A stretch of DNA of 64,000 bases, from NCBI RefSeq assembly GCF_021026375.1, contig NZ_JAJNDB010000005.1, forward strand, positions 496,001-560,000, read 5' to 3'. Under the pieces are notes generated by a model that saw nothing but the letters and a program-made list of their open reading frames with translations, searched no databases and had not been told where the DNA came from. Both the position numbers and the translations under genes were made by a program. Shown piece by piece: positions 50,228 through 58,675 of this stretch. Each line of letters starts with the position of its first letter. The stretch's first letter is position 1. This DNA is from Actinomycetospora endophytica. Lineage in GTDB: Bacteria > Actinomycetota > Actinomycetes > Mycobacteriales > Pseudonocardiaceae.

Positions 50228-50994
50228 CACCGCGAGGTCCACCGGGCGGTCCGGACCCCGAGGGCACCGAGCGCGACGGCGCCCGCGGTGGAGGTGCGGA
50301 GCACGTCGGGGCCGAGGCGGACCGGGACGGCGCCCGCATCCGCGAGCCGAGCGGCCTCGGTGTCGGTGACCCCGCCCTCGGGCCCGACGACGAGGACGAC
50401 CTCGCCCGCCTCGGGCAGCGCGACGGTCGCGAGGGACTCGTCGGCTCCGGCCTCGAGGAGCAGCGTCGTCGTGCCACCGAGACGGCGGGCCAGCTGCGGC
50501 GTCGTCACCGGCTCCTCGACGTGCGGAATCCGGGCGCGGCGAGCCTGCTTGGCCGCCTCCGTGGCGGTGGAGCGCCAGCGGGCCAGGGCCTTGGCGCCGC
50601 GCGGCCCGTCGTCCCAGCGGGTCACGCAGCGCTCGGCCCGCCAGGGCACGACGGCGTCGACCCCGGCCTCCGTCGCCAGTTCGACGGCGAGCTCGCCGCG
50701 GTCGCCCTTGGCCAGGGCCTGGGCGAGGGTGATCGTCACGGCGGGGGGTTCGTCGTGGCGGTGCTCCCGGATCGTCGCGGTGACGTGGCCCTTGGCGACG
50801 GCGGTGACCTCGGCGCGGGCTCGTGTGCCCGCCCCGTCGCCGAGCAGGATCATCTCGCCGGGCGTGACCCGCTTGACGTCGGCGGCGTGGCGGCCCTCGG
50901 CGCCGTCGAGGACGACCTCGCCCGCGCCCGGCACCGCGTCGAGCAGGAACAGCGCCGGGCGGGACCAGGCGAGCGCGCGAGGATGTGGCGTCAC
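50227..50994 (-). CDS. rsmE: 16S rRNA m3U1498 methyltransferase RsmE
   Basis: The 255-residue SPOUT methyltransferase has the N-terminal PUA-like domain and the knot motifs LVVGPEGGVTDTE and LGPDVLRTSTAGAVALGAL. EAAKQARRARIPHV is also typical. It methylates U1498 in the 30S subunit. The GTG start fits the family. It corresponds to Rv2372c next to dnaJ2. Confidence 0.95.
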   Translation of the reverse strand: MTPHPRALAWSRPALFLLDAVPGAGEVVLDGAEGRHAADVKRVTPGEMILLGDGAGTRARAEVTAVAKGHVTATIREHRHDEPPAVTITLAQALAKGDRGELAVELATEAGVDAVVPWRAERCVTRWDDGPRGAKALARWRSTATEAAKQARRARIPHVEEPVTTPQLARRLGGTTTLLLEAGADESLATVALPEAGEVVLVVGPEGGVTDTEAARLADAGAVPVRLGPDVLRTSTAGAVALGALGVRTARWTSR

Positions 50995-51003
50995 TGACGT
51001 CCA

Positions 51004-51030
51004 GTGTCAGCGGTGCCGCATCGCTGACAC
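51004..51030. terminator. Nine-bp stem hairpin between dnaJ2 and rsmE
   Basis: GTGTCAGCG (51004-51012) pairs perfectly with CGCTGACAC (51022-51030) around a nine-base loop. It lies in the 49-bp gap between the dnaJ2 stop and the rsmE start and may lower read-through or process the mRNA. Confidence 0.55.
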
Positions 51031-51043
51031 GGGGACCGCAAGA

Positions 51044-52210
51044 TCACCGACCCCGACCCGCCGTCTTCCGCCGCCCCCACAGCCCGTTGCGCGCCTGCCC
51101 CCAGTACTCGGGCTGCTCCTCGCCGCGCAGCGAGGCGAGCTCGCGGAGCAGCTCGGTCTGGCGGGTGTCGAGCTTCTCGGGGACCCCGACGTCGAGGTGG
51201 ACCAGCAGGTCGCCGCGGCCGTCGGTGCGCCCGGAGGAACGCAGCCGGGGCATCCCTTTGCCGCGCAGCGTGTAGACGGTGCCGGGCTGGGTGCCCGGGT
51301 CGACGTGCAGCTCCTCGTCGCCCTCGAGCGTGCGCTGGCGCAGCGTGGTGCCGAGCGCGGCCGCCGTCATCGGCAGCGTCACGTGGCAGTGCAGGTCGAC
51401 GCCGTCGCGCTCGAAGTACTCGTGCGGCTCCTCGGAGACCTCGACGTAGAGGTTGCCCGCCGGGCCGCCGCCGGGGCCGACCTCGCCCTGGCCGGCCATC
51501 CGGATGCGCATCCCGTCGCCGACGCCGGGCGGGACCTGCACCGTGACCGTGCGCCGGGCGCGGACGCGGCCGTCGCCGCCGCACTGCTGGCACGGGTTGG
51601 GGATGATCTCGCCGAGCCCACGGCAGACCGGGCAGGGCCGCGCGGTGACGACCTGGCCGATGAACGACCGCTGCACGTTCTGGATCTCGCCGCGGCCGCC
51701 GCAGGTGTCACAGGGGACCGGCTGCGAGCCGGCCTCGGCGCCGCCGCCCTCGCAGCGCTCGCAGAGCACCGCGGTGTCGACGGTGAGCTCCCGCGCGACC
51801 CCGGCCGCGCAGTCCTCGAGGGTGAGGTCGATGCGGATCAGCGCGTCCTCGCCGGGCTGCACCCGGCCACGCGGGCCGCGCCCGGAGCCGCCGCCCGCCG
51901 CGCCGAAGAACGCGTCCATGATGTCGCCGAGGCCGCCGAAGCCCGCCCCGCCGAAGCCGCTCGCGCCGCCGAAACCGCCGCCGCCGCCGCCGCCCGCGGT
52001 GGCCAGCGGGTCGCCGCCGAGGTCGACGATGCGGCGCTTCTCGGGGTCGGAGAGCACCTCGTAGGCGCTCTTGACCTGCTGGAAGCGCTCGGCGGCCTCG
52101 GGGTTCACGTCGGGGTGGAGCTCACGGGCGAGCTTGCGGTACGCCCGGCGGATCTCCGCTTCGTCGGCCTCCCGGCTCACGCCGAGGATGTCGTAGTAGT
52201 CCGTGGCCAC
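51044..52210 (-). CDS. dnaJ2: Chaperone DnaJ (DnaJ2)
   Basis: The 388-residue type I DnaJ has the J domain with HPD (32-34) and a long glycine/phenylalanine region. Four CxxCxGxG-type zinc repeats ([32 protein letters not shown]) and the substrate-binding C-terminus follow. It delivers clients to DnaK. Linkage to hrcA matches Rv2373c-Rv2374c. Confidence 0.96.
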   Translation of the reverse strand: MATDYYDILGVSREADEAEIRRAYRKLARELHPDVNPEAAERFQQVKSAYEVLSDPEKRRIVDLGGDPLATAGGGGGGGFGGASGFGGAGFGGLGDIMDAFFGAAGGGSGRGPRGRVQPGEDALIRIDLTLEDCAAGVARELTVDTAVLCERCEGGGAEAGSQPVPCDTCGGRGEIQNVQRSFIGQVVTARPCPVCRGLGEIIPNPCQQCGGDGRVRARRTVTVQVPPGVGDGMRIRMAGQGEVGPGGGPAGNLYVEVSEEPHEYFERDGVDLHCHVTLPMTAAALGTTLRQRTLEGDEELHVDPGTQPGTVYTLRGKGMPRLRSSGRTDGRGDLLVHLDVGVPEKLDTRQTELLRELASLRGEEQPEYWGQARNGLWGRRKTAGRGR

Positions 52211-52291
52211 GCTGGTGTGTCCTCGTCGTCCTTCGTCGTCGTACGGGCGTTCGGGGCGCCCCGGGGAACGGTGCAGGGATGGAAGCCGCCG

Positions 52292-53320
52292 TCAGCGCCC
52301 TCCCACGATCTCCCCCACGTAGCGCGCGACGGCCCGGACCGCCGCGATGGTGCTGGGGTAGTCCATCCGGGTCGGTCCGACGACACCCATGCCGCCGAGG
52401 GCCGCACCCGGGGTGGAGAGGGGCCCGTAACCGATGGAGACGGTGGAGGTCGCCCACATCTCCTCGGCCTCGTTCTCCTCGCCGATGCGCACGGTGACCT
52501 GCGCCGGATCGTCCGCCGCCGTGAGCAGGCGCAGCACCACCACCTGCTCCTCGAGGGCCTCGAGCACGCCGCGCAGTGAGGTCGCGTCGCCGCCCTGACG
52601 GGCCAGGTTGGCGGTGCCGCCGAGCACGAGGCGCTCCTCGGGGTGCTCGACCAGCGACTCCACCAGCACCGAGGCCAGCGTCGTCATGACGGCCCGCAGG
52701 TGGTTCGGGCCCTCCTCCGGCAACGCCGCCACCCGGGCGGCGGCCGTGGTCAGCTGCTGTCCGACGAGCACGGTGTTCAGCAGGGCGCGCAGCCGGGCGA
52801 CGTCGTCGTCGGTGAGCACGTCCCCGAGGTCGACGACGCGCTGGTCCACGCGCCCGGTGTCGGTGATCAGCACGAGCATCAGCCGGGCCGGGGTGAGCGG
52901 GACGACCTCGAGGTGGCGCACCGTGGAGCGGGAGAGCGTCGGGTACTGCACCACCGCGACCTGCCGGGTGAGCTGCGCGAGCAGCCGCACGCTGCGGCGC
53001 AGGACGTCGTCGAGGTCGACCGCGCCGTCGAGGAACGTCGCGATGGCCTTCTTCTCCGCGGCGGAGAGCGGCTTGATCTGGGAGAGGCGATCGACGAAGA
53101 GGCGGTAGCCCTTGTCGGTCGGTATCCGGCCGGCGCTGGTGTGCGGCTGGATGATGTAGCCCTCGTCCTCCAACGCCGCCATGTCGTTGCGGACGGTGGC
53201 GGAGGAGACCCCGAGGTTGTGCCGGTCGACGATGGCCTTCGACCCGACCGGCTCGTTGGTCGCCACGAAGTCCGCGACGATCGCGCGCAGTACCGCTATG
53301 CGGCGTTCCTCGGAGTTCAT
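52292..53320 (-). CDS. hrcA: Heat-inducible transcription repressor HrcA
   Basis: The 342-residue repressor has the N-terminal winged helix ([33 protein letters not shown]) and the GAF-like C-terminal domain ending IGPTRMDY-type ([19 protein letters not shown]). It represses groESL/dnaJ-type genes by binding CIRCE. GGAGGAGG precedes the ATG. I see no CIRCE element directly upstream, although a CGAACG-GCT-CGTTCG palindrome lies 19 bp before the start. Confidence 0.96.
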   Translation of the reverse strand: MNSEERRIAVLRAIVADFVATNEPVGSKAIVDRHNLGVSSATVRNDMAALEDEGYIIQPHTSAGRIPTDKGYRLFVDRLSQIKPLSAAEKKAIATFLDGAVDLDDVLRRSVRLLAQLTRQVAVVQYPTLSRSTVRHLEVVPLTPARLMLVLITDTGRVDQRVVDLGDVLTDDDVARLRALLNTVLVGQQLTTAAARVAALPEEGPNHLRAVMTTLASVLVESLVEHPEERLVLGGTANLARQGGDATSLRGVLEALEEQVVVLRLLTAADDPAQVTVRIGEENEAEEMWATSTVSIGYGPLSTPGAALGGMGVVGPTRMDYPSTIAAVRAVARYVGEIVGGR

Positions 53321-53338
53321 CGTCGTCGGACCTCCTCC

Positions 53339-53353
53339 CGAACGGCTCGTTCG
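53339..53353. promoter_or_regulatory. CGAACG-GCT-CGTTCG palindrome upstream of hrcA
   Basis: A perfect 6-3-6 inverted repeat just ahead of the hrcA ribosome binding site. It differs by one base from the core of the two palindromes at 49257-49303 at the other end of the hrcA-dnaJ2-rsmE-esterase gene set. Confidence 0.45.
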
Positions 53354-53439
53354 AACCCGACACTCCATCGTAGGCGAGACGACGACGCCGGGTCGGAGGT
53401 GTGTGAGTCCGGTCCGCTCAGGTTTCGGCGTCGTCCGGT

Positions 53440-55059
53440 CTAGGTGACTCCGACGGGTCCCGGATGCCCCGCGAGCAGGCCCTCGACACTGCGCACCACG
53501 ACGCGGGCCGTCTCGGTGGTGTCCCGGTCGGCGAGCGGGTTGTCGGCGTGGGCGCGCCACCGGCCGAGAGTGGCGAGTGCCACGGCCCGCAGCTCGCCCT
53601 GCCCGACCCCGTCGTCGAGCCCGAGCCGCGCCGACGCCGACGGGCCGCGGTCGCCGAGCAGGCGCTCGGCCTCCTCGGTGAGCTCCGCGTCGCGGGCGGC
53701 GTCGCGGCGCCCGGGCGCGGCGAGCGGGCGGCGGCGCAGCGTCGTCAGCAGATCCAGTTCGACGATCTCGTGGGCGCTCGAGCGCACCCGTTCCAGTTCG
53801 GCGGCGAGCGCGGTCACCGCGGCGGGCGAGGGACCCGGGCGGGGTCCGCCGCCGCGCGGGACCGGCGAGGGACGGCGGTCGGCGTCGACCGGCTCCTCGG
53901 CGCGGGCACGGCGGACGAGCCGATCGACGGCGAGCAGCGCGGCGCGGGCCTGGAACACGTCACGGCGGGCCAGGAAGCGCTCGGCCAGCACGGCGCGCAG
54001 CTCGTCGAGGCCGCTGCGGCGGCCCAGCTCGGCCGCCAGCGCGGAGGAGTCCTCGACGCCGCGGCGCAGCAGCGAGGTCGCGAGCCGGACCCCGAAGAGC
54101 CCGAACCGGTCGAGCAGCGCCAGCCGCGTCCCCTCGGGCAGTCCCGCGGCGTCGCCCGCCGAGCCCGCGGCCACGAACCGGTCGGCGGTCAGGAGCTGCT
54201 CGTCGAGCTCGGCGCGCTCGAGCCGGGCCAGTGCACGCAGCGCGGTGAACTCGACGCCGCGCAGGGTGCGGGCGGTCTCGGCGAGCAGCCCGGCCACCGT
54301 CGTCGTCGTGGCGCACCACGGGCGCAACGTCGGGTCGGTGCGGTAGCGGCGGGCGACCTGACCGGCGGCCATGACCGCGTCGACCCGACCGCCGCCGACC
54401 TCGTCCGCCCGCGACAGGACGACGAGCGTCCCCGCCGCGCCGACCCCGGCGGCCACCCGGTCGCCGTAGGCCTCGAGGAACGCGACGTCGGGTTCGTGCA
54501 GGTGGCGGACGAGGTGGACGACGACGTCGGCGCCCCACCCGCCGTGCTCGTCGTCGCCGGCGCCGTCGTTGCCGTGCCAGACCCAGGGTCGCGGCCGGCC
54601 CTCCAGCGCGGCCGAGTCGACGCCCGGGGTGTCGACGAGGGTGACCTCGCGCAGGTGCTGCGAGGGCCAGTCGACGTGCAGGGCGGCGACGCGGTCGACG
54701 GCGATGCGGTCCAGCTCGAGCACGAGCGAACCGCGCCGGTGCAGGGCGGGCAGCTCGACGGGGTCGTCCGGGCGACGCCCACCGCGGTAGACCACGCCGA
54801 TGCGGGGGCTGGCGGCGTCGGCGTAGTGGGTGACCAGGCGGGTGCACTCCCCCACGCCGGTCGGCGCGATCTGCTCGCCGACCAGGGCGTTGAGCAGCGT
54901 CGACTTCCCCGACTTCACCGACCCGGCCAGCGCCACCCGCAGCGGCCCGCCGAGCCGGTCGGTGTGCGCCTCGAGCACCGCGAGCGCGTCGGGATCGCGG
55001 CCGAACACCCCGGCGGCGTGCTCGAGCACCCCGCGCGCGTCGTCGAGCAGCCCGCTCAC
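53440..55059 (-). CDS. IniC-like dynamin-family GTPase
   Basis: The 539-residue protein has a GTPase domain with G1 GSVKSGKS (46-53), G3 LVDTPGVDS and G4-like LSRADE, followed by a long helical region (about 260-520). It resembles mycobacterial IniC, a partner of IniA in the cell-wall-stress iniBAC operon; bacterial dynamins remodel or repair membrane. The GTG start overlaps the iniA-like stop (GTGA), and the two GTPases probably form a heteromeric complex. No hydrophobic paddle is obvious here, unlike in the partner. Confidence 0.82.
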   Translation of the reverse strand: MSGLLDDARGVLEHAAGVFGRDPDALAVLEAHTDRLGGPLRVALAGSVKSGKSTLLNALVGEQIAPTGVGECTRLVTHYADAASPRIGVVYRGGRRPDDPVELPALHRRGSLVLELDRIAVDRVAALHVDWPSQHLREVTLVDTPGVDSAALEGRPRPWVWHGNDGAGDDEHGGWGADVVVHLVRHLHEPDVAFLEAYGDRVAAGVGAAGTLVVLSRADEVGGGRVDAVMAAGQVARRYRTDPTLRPWCATTTTVAGLLAETARTLRGVEFTALRALARLERAELDEQLLTADRFVAAGSAGDAAGLPEGTRLALLDRFGLFGVRLATSLLRRGVEDSSALAAELGRRSGLDELRAVLAERFLARRDVFQARAALLAVDRLVRRARAEEPVDADRRPSPVPRGGGPRPGPSPAAVTALAAELERVRSSAHEIVELDLLTTLRRRPLAAPGRRDAARDAELTEEAERLLGDRGPSASARLGLDDGVGQGELRAVALATLGRWRAHADNPLADRDTTETARVVVRSVEGLLAGHPGPVGVT

Positions 55060-57158
55060 GGGGCGGCCGTCGCGGCGTAGGTCCGGCCCGGTTCTGAGCG
55101 AGGGGGCCCTTCGCTCGATCTATCCGGACGAGGACGCCCTTCGCCCGATCCGGCCGGGTGCCCGGGTTCTGAGCGAAGGTGCCCCCCGCTCGATCTATTC
55201 GAGCGAAGGTGCCCTTCGCTCAGATCCGACGTGCCGAACCCCGCCCGGCAGGCCGCCACCCGCTCCGCCAGCAGGTCGACCCGCCCGAGCTCGGCGCGCA
55301 CGTCCCGCAGCCGCCGCTCCTGACTGCCGGTCGCGATCTCCTGCGCCGCCGCGGCCGCCGTCACCGCCTCCGCGACCGAGCGCGCGAGCGTCTCGGCCTG
55401 CCCGGTGAAGTGGTCGCGGAGCAGGCGCTGGACGTCGCGCAGCAGGTCGCGCGAGCGCTTGCCCGCGAGGTGCAGGACCTCCTCGGCGTGCCGGCGGACC
55501 GCCTGCTTCGCCTCGGCCCGACGGCGCTGCAGCGCGCGCTTGCGCTCGTCCCGGATCGTCTTGGACCCGAGCAGCACCCCGGCGCCGATCGAGAACGGGT
55601 TGATCAGCGCGAGCCCGGACAGCGTCGTCACCATCCCGACCATGAGCACCCCGCCGTAGGACCCGCGCATCCCGACGACGACGCCGTTGGCGAACCCGAT
55701 GCGCTCCAGGTCGGGCACGTCGATCCCGGGCACGTCCGGGAGCTCGGCGCGCACCAGCATCCCGCCCGGCATCGTCTGCTCGACCCGGCTCTCGTCGCAG
55801 ACCCCGGCGTGCACGAGCGCCCCACCGGCGCCGCCCGGGAGCCGCCCCCGGACGTCGTCGCCGGAGAGCGCGAAGTGCTCGGCCACCCGCTCGGAGAGCC
55901 GCCACGTGCGCTCCCCGGCCCACACGAACGTCGTCGCGACCGCCTCCCCCACCTCCTCGGTGAGCCACGGCGCGAAGGTGTCCCAGGAGGCGCCGGGGTC
56001 GGCGGCGTCGAGGGCCTCCTCGGCGGCGCGGACGACGTGGCGCATCCGGTCGCGCAGGTCCCAGTCGATGTCCGAGACGAGGTCGGAGACGCCGTCGGCG
56101 AGGGTCTGCTGCCAGCGGGCGCTGCGTTCCTTGAGCTCGGCGGCGCGGTCGCGGGCTGCGGTGAGGTCGGCGGCGACCTCGCGGGCGCGCTCGGGATCCT
56201 CGAGCCCGACCCGCTCGGCCTCCAGCGCCGCCCCGAGCTCCGCGACGGCGCCCGCGACCTGGTCGAGGACGCCGACGGCCAGGCGCGCGCCGGCCGGGTC
56301 GCCGACCCGCTCGCGCAGCCGCGCGGCGAGCGCGGGCACGCCGGACTCCCGGGCGACGGCGTCGGCCGCGGGCTCGGCACGTTCGGCCAGCCGGCGCGCG
56401 TGCGAGGCGAGCGTCGCCGAGACCGGGAGCACGTCGACGTCGAGGCCGTGCGCGGCGAGGTGGTGACGGTCGAGGTCACGGACCTCACGCCACCGGGGGT
56501 GCAGGTCGACCTTGGACAGCGCGACGACGACCGTCGCGCACTGCTCGGTCGCCGCGCGGACCAGCGCGATCTCGGGCGCGGTGAGCTCGCGGGAGGCGTC
56601 GCTGACCACGACGGCCGCGTCCGCCTCCGGGAAACCCGCCCGGACCGCGAGCCCGCGGGCCGAACGGGGGCCGCCCTCGCCGGGGGTGTCGACGAGGACG
56701 AGCCCGTCGGCCGCGAGCCCGCCCGGGACGGTGACCTCCGCGGCGGTCCACGCCTCGCCGTCGTCGTCGGCGCCGCCGGTGACGGCCCGGGTGAGGTCGG
56801 CCGAGGTGATCGGCCGGCGGATCTCGGCGCCGTCGGCGTCGGTGCCGACGAGGGTCGCGGTCGTCGTCTCCGCGTGCCGCACGACCGTCGGGAGCCGGGT
56901 GGCCACGTCGTCGTGGACCGGGCACACCGGCACGCCGACCAGTTCCCCGACGAGCGCGCTCTTGCCCTGCTTGAAGTCGCCGACGACGAGGACGCGGGCG
57001 CCGGTGTCGGCGAGCCGGTCGTGGGCGAGGTCGAGCGTGGCCGCGATGTCGGGGCGGCCGTAGGCGGTCGCGGCCCGCACGGCCAGCGCGGTGACGGCGC
57101 GGGCCTCCTCGCGATCCGCTGCGAGCCGGCTGTCCCCGGCGCCCATCTGCATGCTCAC
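55056..57158 (-). CDS. IniA-like dynamin-family GTPase
   Basis: The 700-residue protein has G1 GDFKQGKS (60-67), G3 LVDTPGEGG, G4 LSKVD and a helical stalk. A hydrophobic paddle (VLMVGMVTTLSGLALINPF, then SIGAGVLL) would insert in membrane. In M. smegmatis IniA is a membrane-fission dynamin. The start is a GTG after GGGGGGTGG. The last 50 residues are a low-complexity tail with four SEGHLRS-like units encoded by palindromic DNA repeats. The gene overlaps the iniC-like gene. Confidence 0.83.
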   Translation of the reverse strand: MSMQMGAGDSRLAADREEARAVTALAVRAATAYGRPDIAATLDLAHDRLADTGARVLVVGDFKQGKSALVGELVGVPVCPVHDDVATRLPTVVRHAETTTATLVGTDADGAEIRRPITSADLTRAVTGGADDDGEAWTAAEVTVPGGLAADGLVLVDTPGEGGPRSARGLAVRAGFPEADAAVVVSDASRELTAPEIALVRAATEQCATVVVALSKVDLHPRWREVRDLDRHHLAAHGLDVDVLPVSATLASHARRLAERAEPAADAVARESGVPALAARLRERVGDPAGARLAVGVLDQVAGAVAELGAALEAERVGLEDPERAREVAADLTAARDRAAELKERSARWQQTLADGVSDLVSDIDWDLRDRMRHVVRAAEEALDAADPGASWDTFAPWLTEEVGEAVATTFVWAGERTWRLSERVAEHFALSGDDVRGRLPGGAGGALVHAGVCDESRVEQTMPGGMLVRAELPDVPGIDVPDLERIGFANGVVVGMRGSYGGVLMVGMVTTLSGLALINPFSIGAGVLLGSKTIRDERKRALQRRRAEAKQAVRRHAEEVLHLAGKRSRDLLRDVQRLLRDHFTGQAETLARSVAEAVTAAAAAQEIATGSQERRLRDVRAELGRVDLLAERVAACRAGFGTSDLSEGHLRSNRSSGGHLRSEPGHPAGSGEGRPRPDRSSEGPPRSEPGRTYAATAAP
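55096..55221. repeat. Cluster of GAGCGAAGG palindromes in the iniA-like tail
   Basis: Clear copies are at 55096-55116 (one mismatch between arms) and 55201-55221 (perfect nine-bp arms). Decayed copies lie near 55129-55148 and at 55171-55192. Copies are followed by GATCTAT-like spacer. In the minus-strand frame they encode SEGPPRS, GEGRPRP, SGGHLRS and SEGHLRS. The same element lies in recO. Confidence 0.8.
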
Positions 57159-57202
57159 GCGCCACCCCCCGTCCTCGATGCCATCCCCTCATCGCGACTA
57201 AT

Positions 57203-57235
57203 GGGCTAGCGCGTTAGCCCGTTCAGCCGTGTATA
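57203..57235 (-). promoter_or_regulatory. Candidate iniA-like promoter and operator
   Basis: On the minus strand a TATACA box (57230-57235) is followed by an inverted repeat GGGCTA-N6-TAGCCC (57203-57220), about 45-60 bp before the iniA-like start. No good -35 is visible, as expected for an activator-dependent promoter. This would let iniAC be expressed apart from iniB. Confidence 0.4.
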
Positions 57236-57321
57236 GGACGATAACCGCGGAGCGCGATCCCGGGCGCCCGCTCGATCCGGCGCGGTCGGTGGACGGTGCA
57301 CCCGTTCGGGCCTGCGGCCCA

Positions 57322-57363
57322 TGTGCGTGCGTTTCCGTGCTCTGACACGGAAACGCACGCACA
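57322..57363. terminator. 18-bp perfect hairpin after the iniB-like gene
   Basis: 57322-57339 and 57346-57363 are exactly complementary around a six-base loop (CTCTGA). It lies 25 bp past the iniB-like stop and before the iniA-like gene. No T-tract follows. It probably terminates or stabilises the iniB-like mRNA. Confidence 0.8.
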
Positions 57364-57388
57364 GGTGCCGGAGGCACGAACAGGGAGG

Positions 57389-58381
57389 TCAGTGCACCGC
57401 GACCTCGTGGGTGGGCTGGGCCTCGTGCGCGGCCAGGGCGTCGTCGACGTGGGTCTCCGGCGCGGCGTCGTGGGCGAAGAGCGGCCCGGCGTCGTTGCTG
57501 CCGGCGTCCGCGTCACTGGCGCCGGTCGAGGTGGCGTCGTGGGTGGAGTTGTCGGTGTTGCCGCTGTGGCTGGTGTCGGTCGCCGTCGCGGTGTGGGTGG
57601 AGTTGTCCGACTGGTCGTGGGTGGGGGTGACCGCCGCGGTGCCGGAGCCCGAGGCCGAGTCGCCCGAGCCGAACGAGGTGGCCGCGGAGTCCTGCTCGGT
57701 GCCGGTGGCCGGGTCGGTCAGCGAGACCGCGCCGCCGTGGGAGGCGCCGACCGAGCCGCCGACGCTGGTGGCGTCGCCCGCCCCGAAGGACGCGGTGCCG
57801 TCGTGGTTGACCTGGTTGGCGTCGCCGGCCACCGACCCGGTGCCGGTCGCGACCGGGGCGGCCAGGTTCCCGCCGACGGCCACGGCGCCGTCGCCCGAGG
57901 CGACCTGCGGGTGGGTGTCGACGGTGGTCGTGACGTCGCCGTTCGCGATGATGTGCTGGTCGAGCGCGGTCGTGAACGTCGTGTCGTGCGAGTCGAACGA
58001 GTAGTTGTTCGTGGTCCAGTTCAGGTGCGAGATCACCTTGTCGACCTCCGGCCCGTGGTGCGCCGGGACCGGGGCGGGGCTCCAGTGGTGGGCCGGCTCG
58101 TGGTGCCCGCCGTGGTTCCAGTGGTGCCCGGGGTCGGAGACGACCGCGGCGGTGGACGCGGTGCCGGCGCGCACGTCGTCGTCGTACCGGGCGGCGACGG
58201 CGGCCGGGGCGTGGTCCATGACCAGCGGCAGCGCGTCGCGGACGTCGGCGAAGCAGAGGTTGTCGAGGCCGGCCGAGGCGAGGGTGCCGTGCGGGTCGGC
58301 GGCGAAGGCGGCCTGGGCGTTCGGGTCGCGCAGCAGGTCGAGCAGGAACTGCAGGATCGTCTTGGCCTCGGTGACGGGCAT
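57389..58381 (-). CDS. IniB N-terminal-domain protein
   Basis: The 330-residue protein has an IniB-type N-terminal domain (about 1-75: TILQFLLDLLRDPNAQAAF, GLDNLCFADVRDALPLV). A long low-complexity part rich in G, S, T, D, H and N follows (about 100-320). No signal peptide is visible. GAGGAGCC precedes the ATG. It lies upstream of iniA/iniC-like genes, as iniB does in mycobacteria, but with a strong hairpin between. The function of IniB is not known. Confidence 0.85.
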   Translation of the reverse strand: MPVTEAKTILQFLLDLLRDPNAQAAFAADPHGTLASAGLDNLCFADVRDALPLVMDHAPAAVAARYDDDVRAGTASTAAVVSDPGHHWNHGGHHEPAHHWSPAPVPAHHGPEVDKVISHLNWTTNNYSFDSHDTTFTTALDQHIIANGDVTTTVDTHPQVASGDGAVAVGGNLAAPVATGTGSVAGDANQVNHDGTASFGAGDATSVGGSVGASHGGAVSLTDPATGTEQDSAATSFGSGDSASGSGTAAVTPTHDQSDNSTHTATATDTSHSGNTDNSTHDATSTGASDADAGSNDAGPLFAHDAAPETHVDDALAAHEAQPTHEVAVH

Positions 58382-58675
58382 CGTGGTGGCTCCTCGGTGA
58401 GCAATTCTTCGGCTCTCCGGAGCAGGTGGCTCCGGCGTTGGGATGAACGCTAAGGACGCCGACCGGCGCTGCCATCGGTGTTCTCCCCGCGACCACGCCC
58501 CCAGGGGGAGGGGGATCCGACCACCCCCGGATCGCCCCCTCACCCGACGCGAGCATCGACACCCACTCGGGCGTTTCCCCTCAACCTTCTCATCGATTAA
58601 TCCGAATGGCTCAGTATGTTGCACTTGACTGGGGAACAGTGATGTGCGGCCAGGAGGGTGATCGGGGGGAGCACG
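58382..58675. promoter_or_regulatory. Divergent region between iniB-like and Hsp70 genes
   Basis: This 294-bp region holds no gene. A relatively AT-rich patch at about 58585-58630 contains TATGTT and TTGACT boxes that do not combine into one well-spaced promoter. Such patches are typical targets of Lsr2-like silencers, which control iniBAC in mycobacteria; that is only a suggestion here. Confidence 0.35.

Noticed and set aside
49172..52579. 1135-codon plus-strand open frame
   Set aside because: Antisense to the esterase, rsmE and dnaJ2; low-complexity translation and no family resemblance.
53321..53439. CIRCE element upstream of hrcA
   Set aside because: I looked for TTAGCACTC-N9-GAGTGCTAA and found only a lone GAGTG; not enough to call.
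55096..55221. CRISPR-like array in the iniA-like tail
   Set aside because: The repeats are palindromes of uneven spacing with decayed copies and no unique spacers of constant length, and they lie inside a coding frame.
58615..58650. TTGACT as the -35 of the Hsp70 gene
   Set aside because: No -10-like hexamer lies 16-18 bases downstream, and the TATGTT box is upstream of it.
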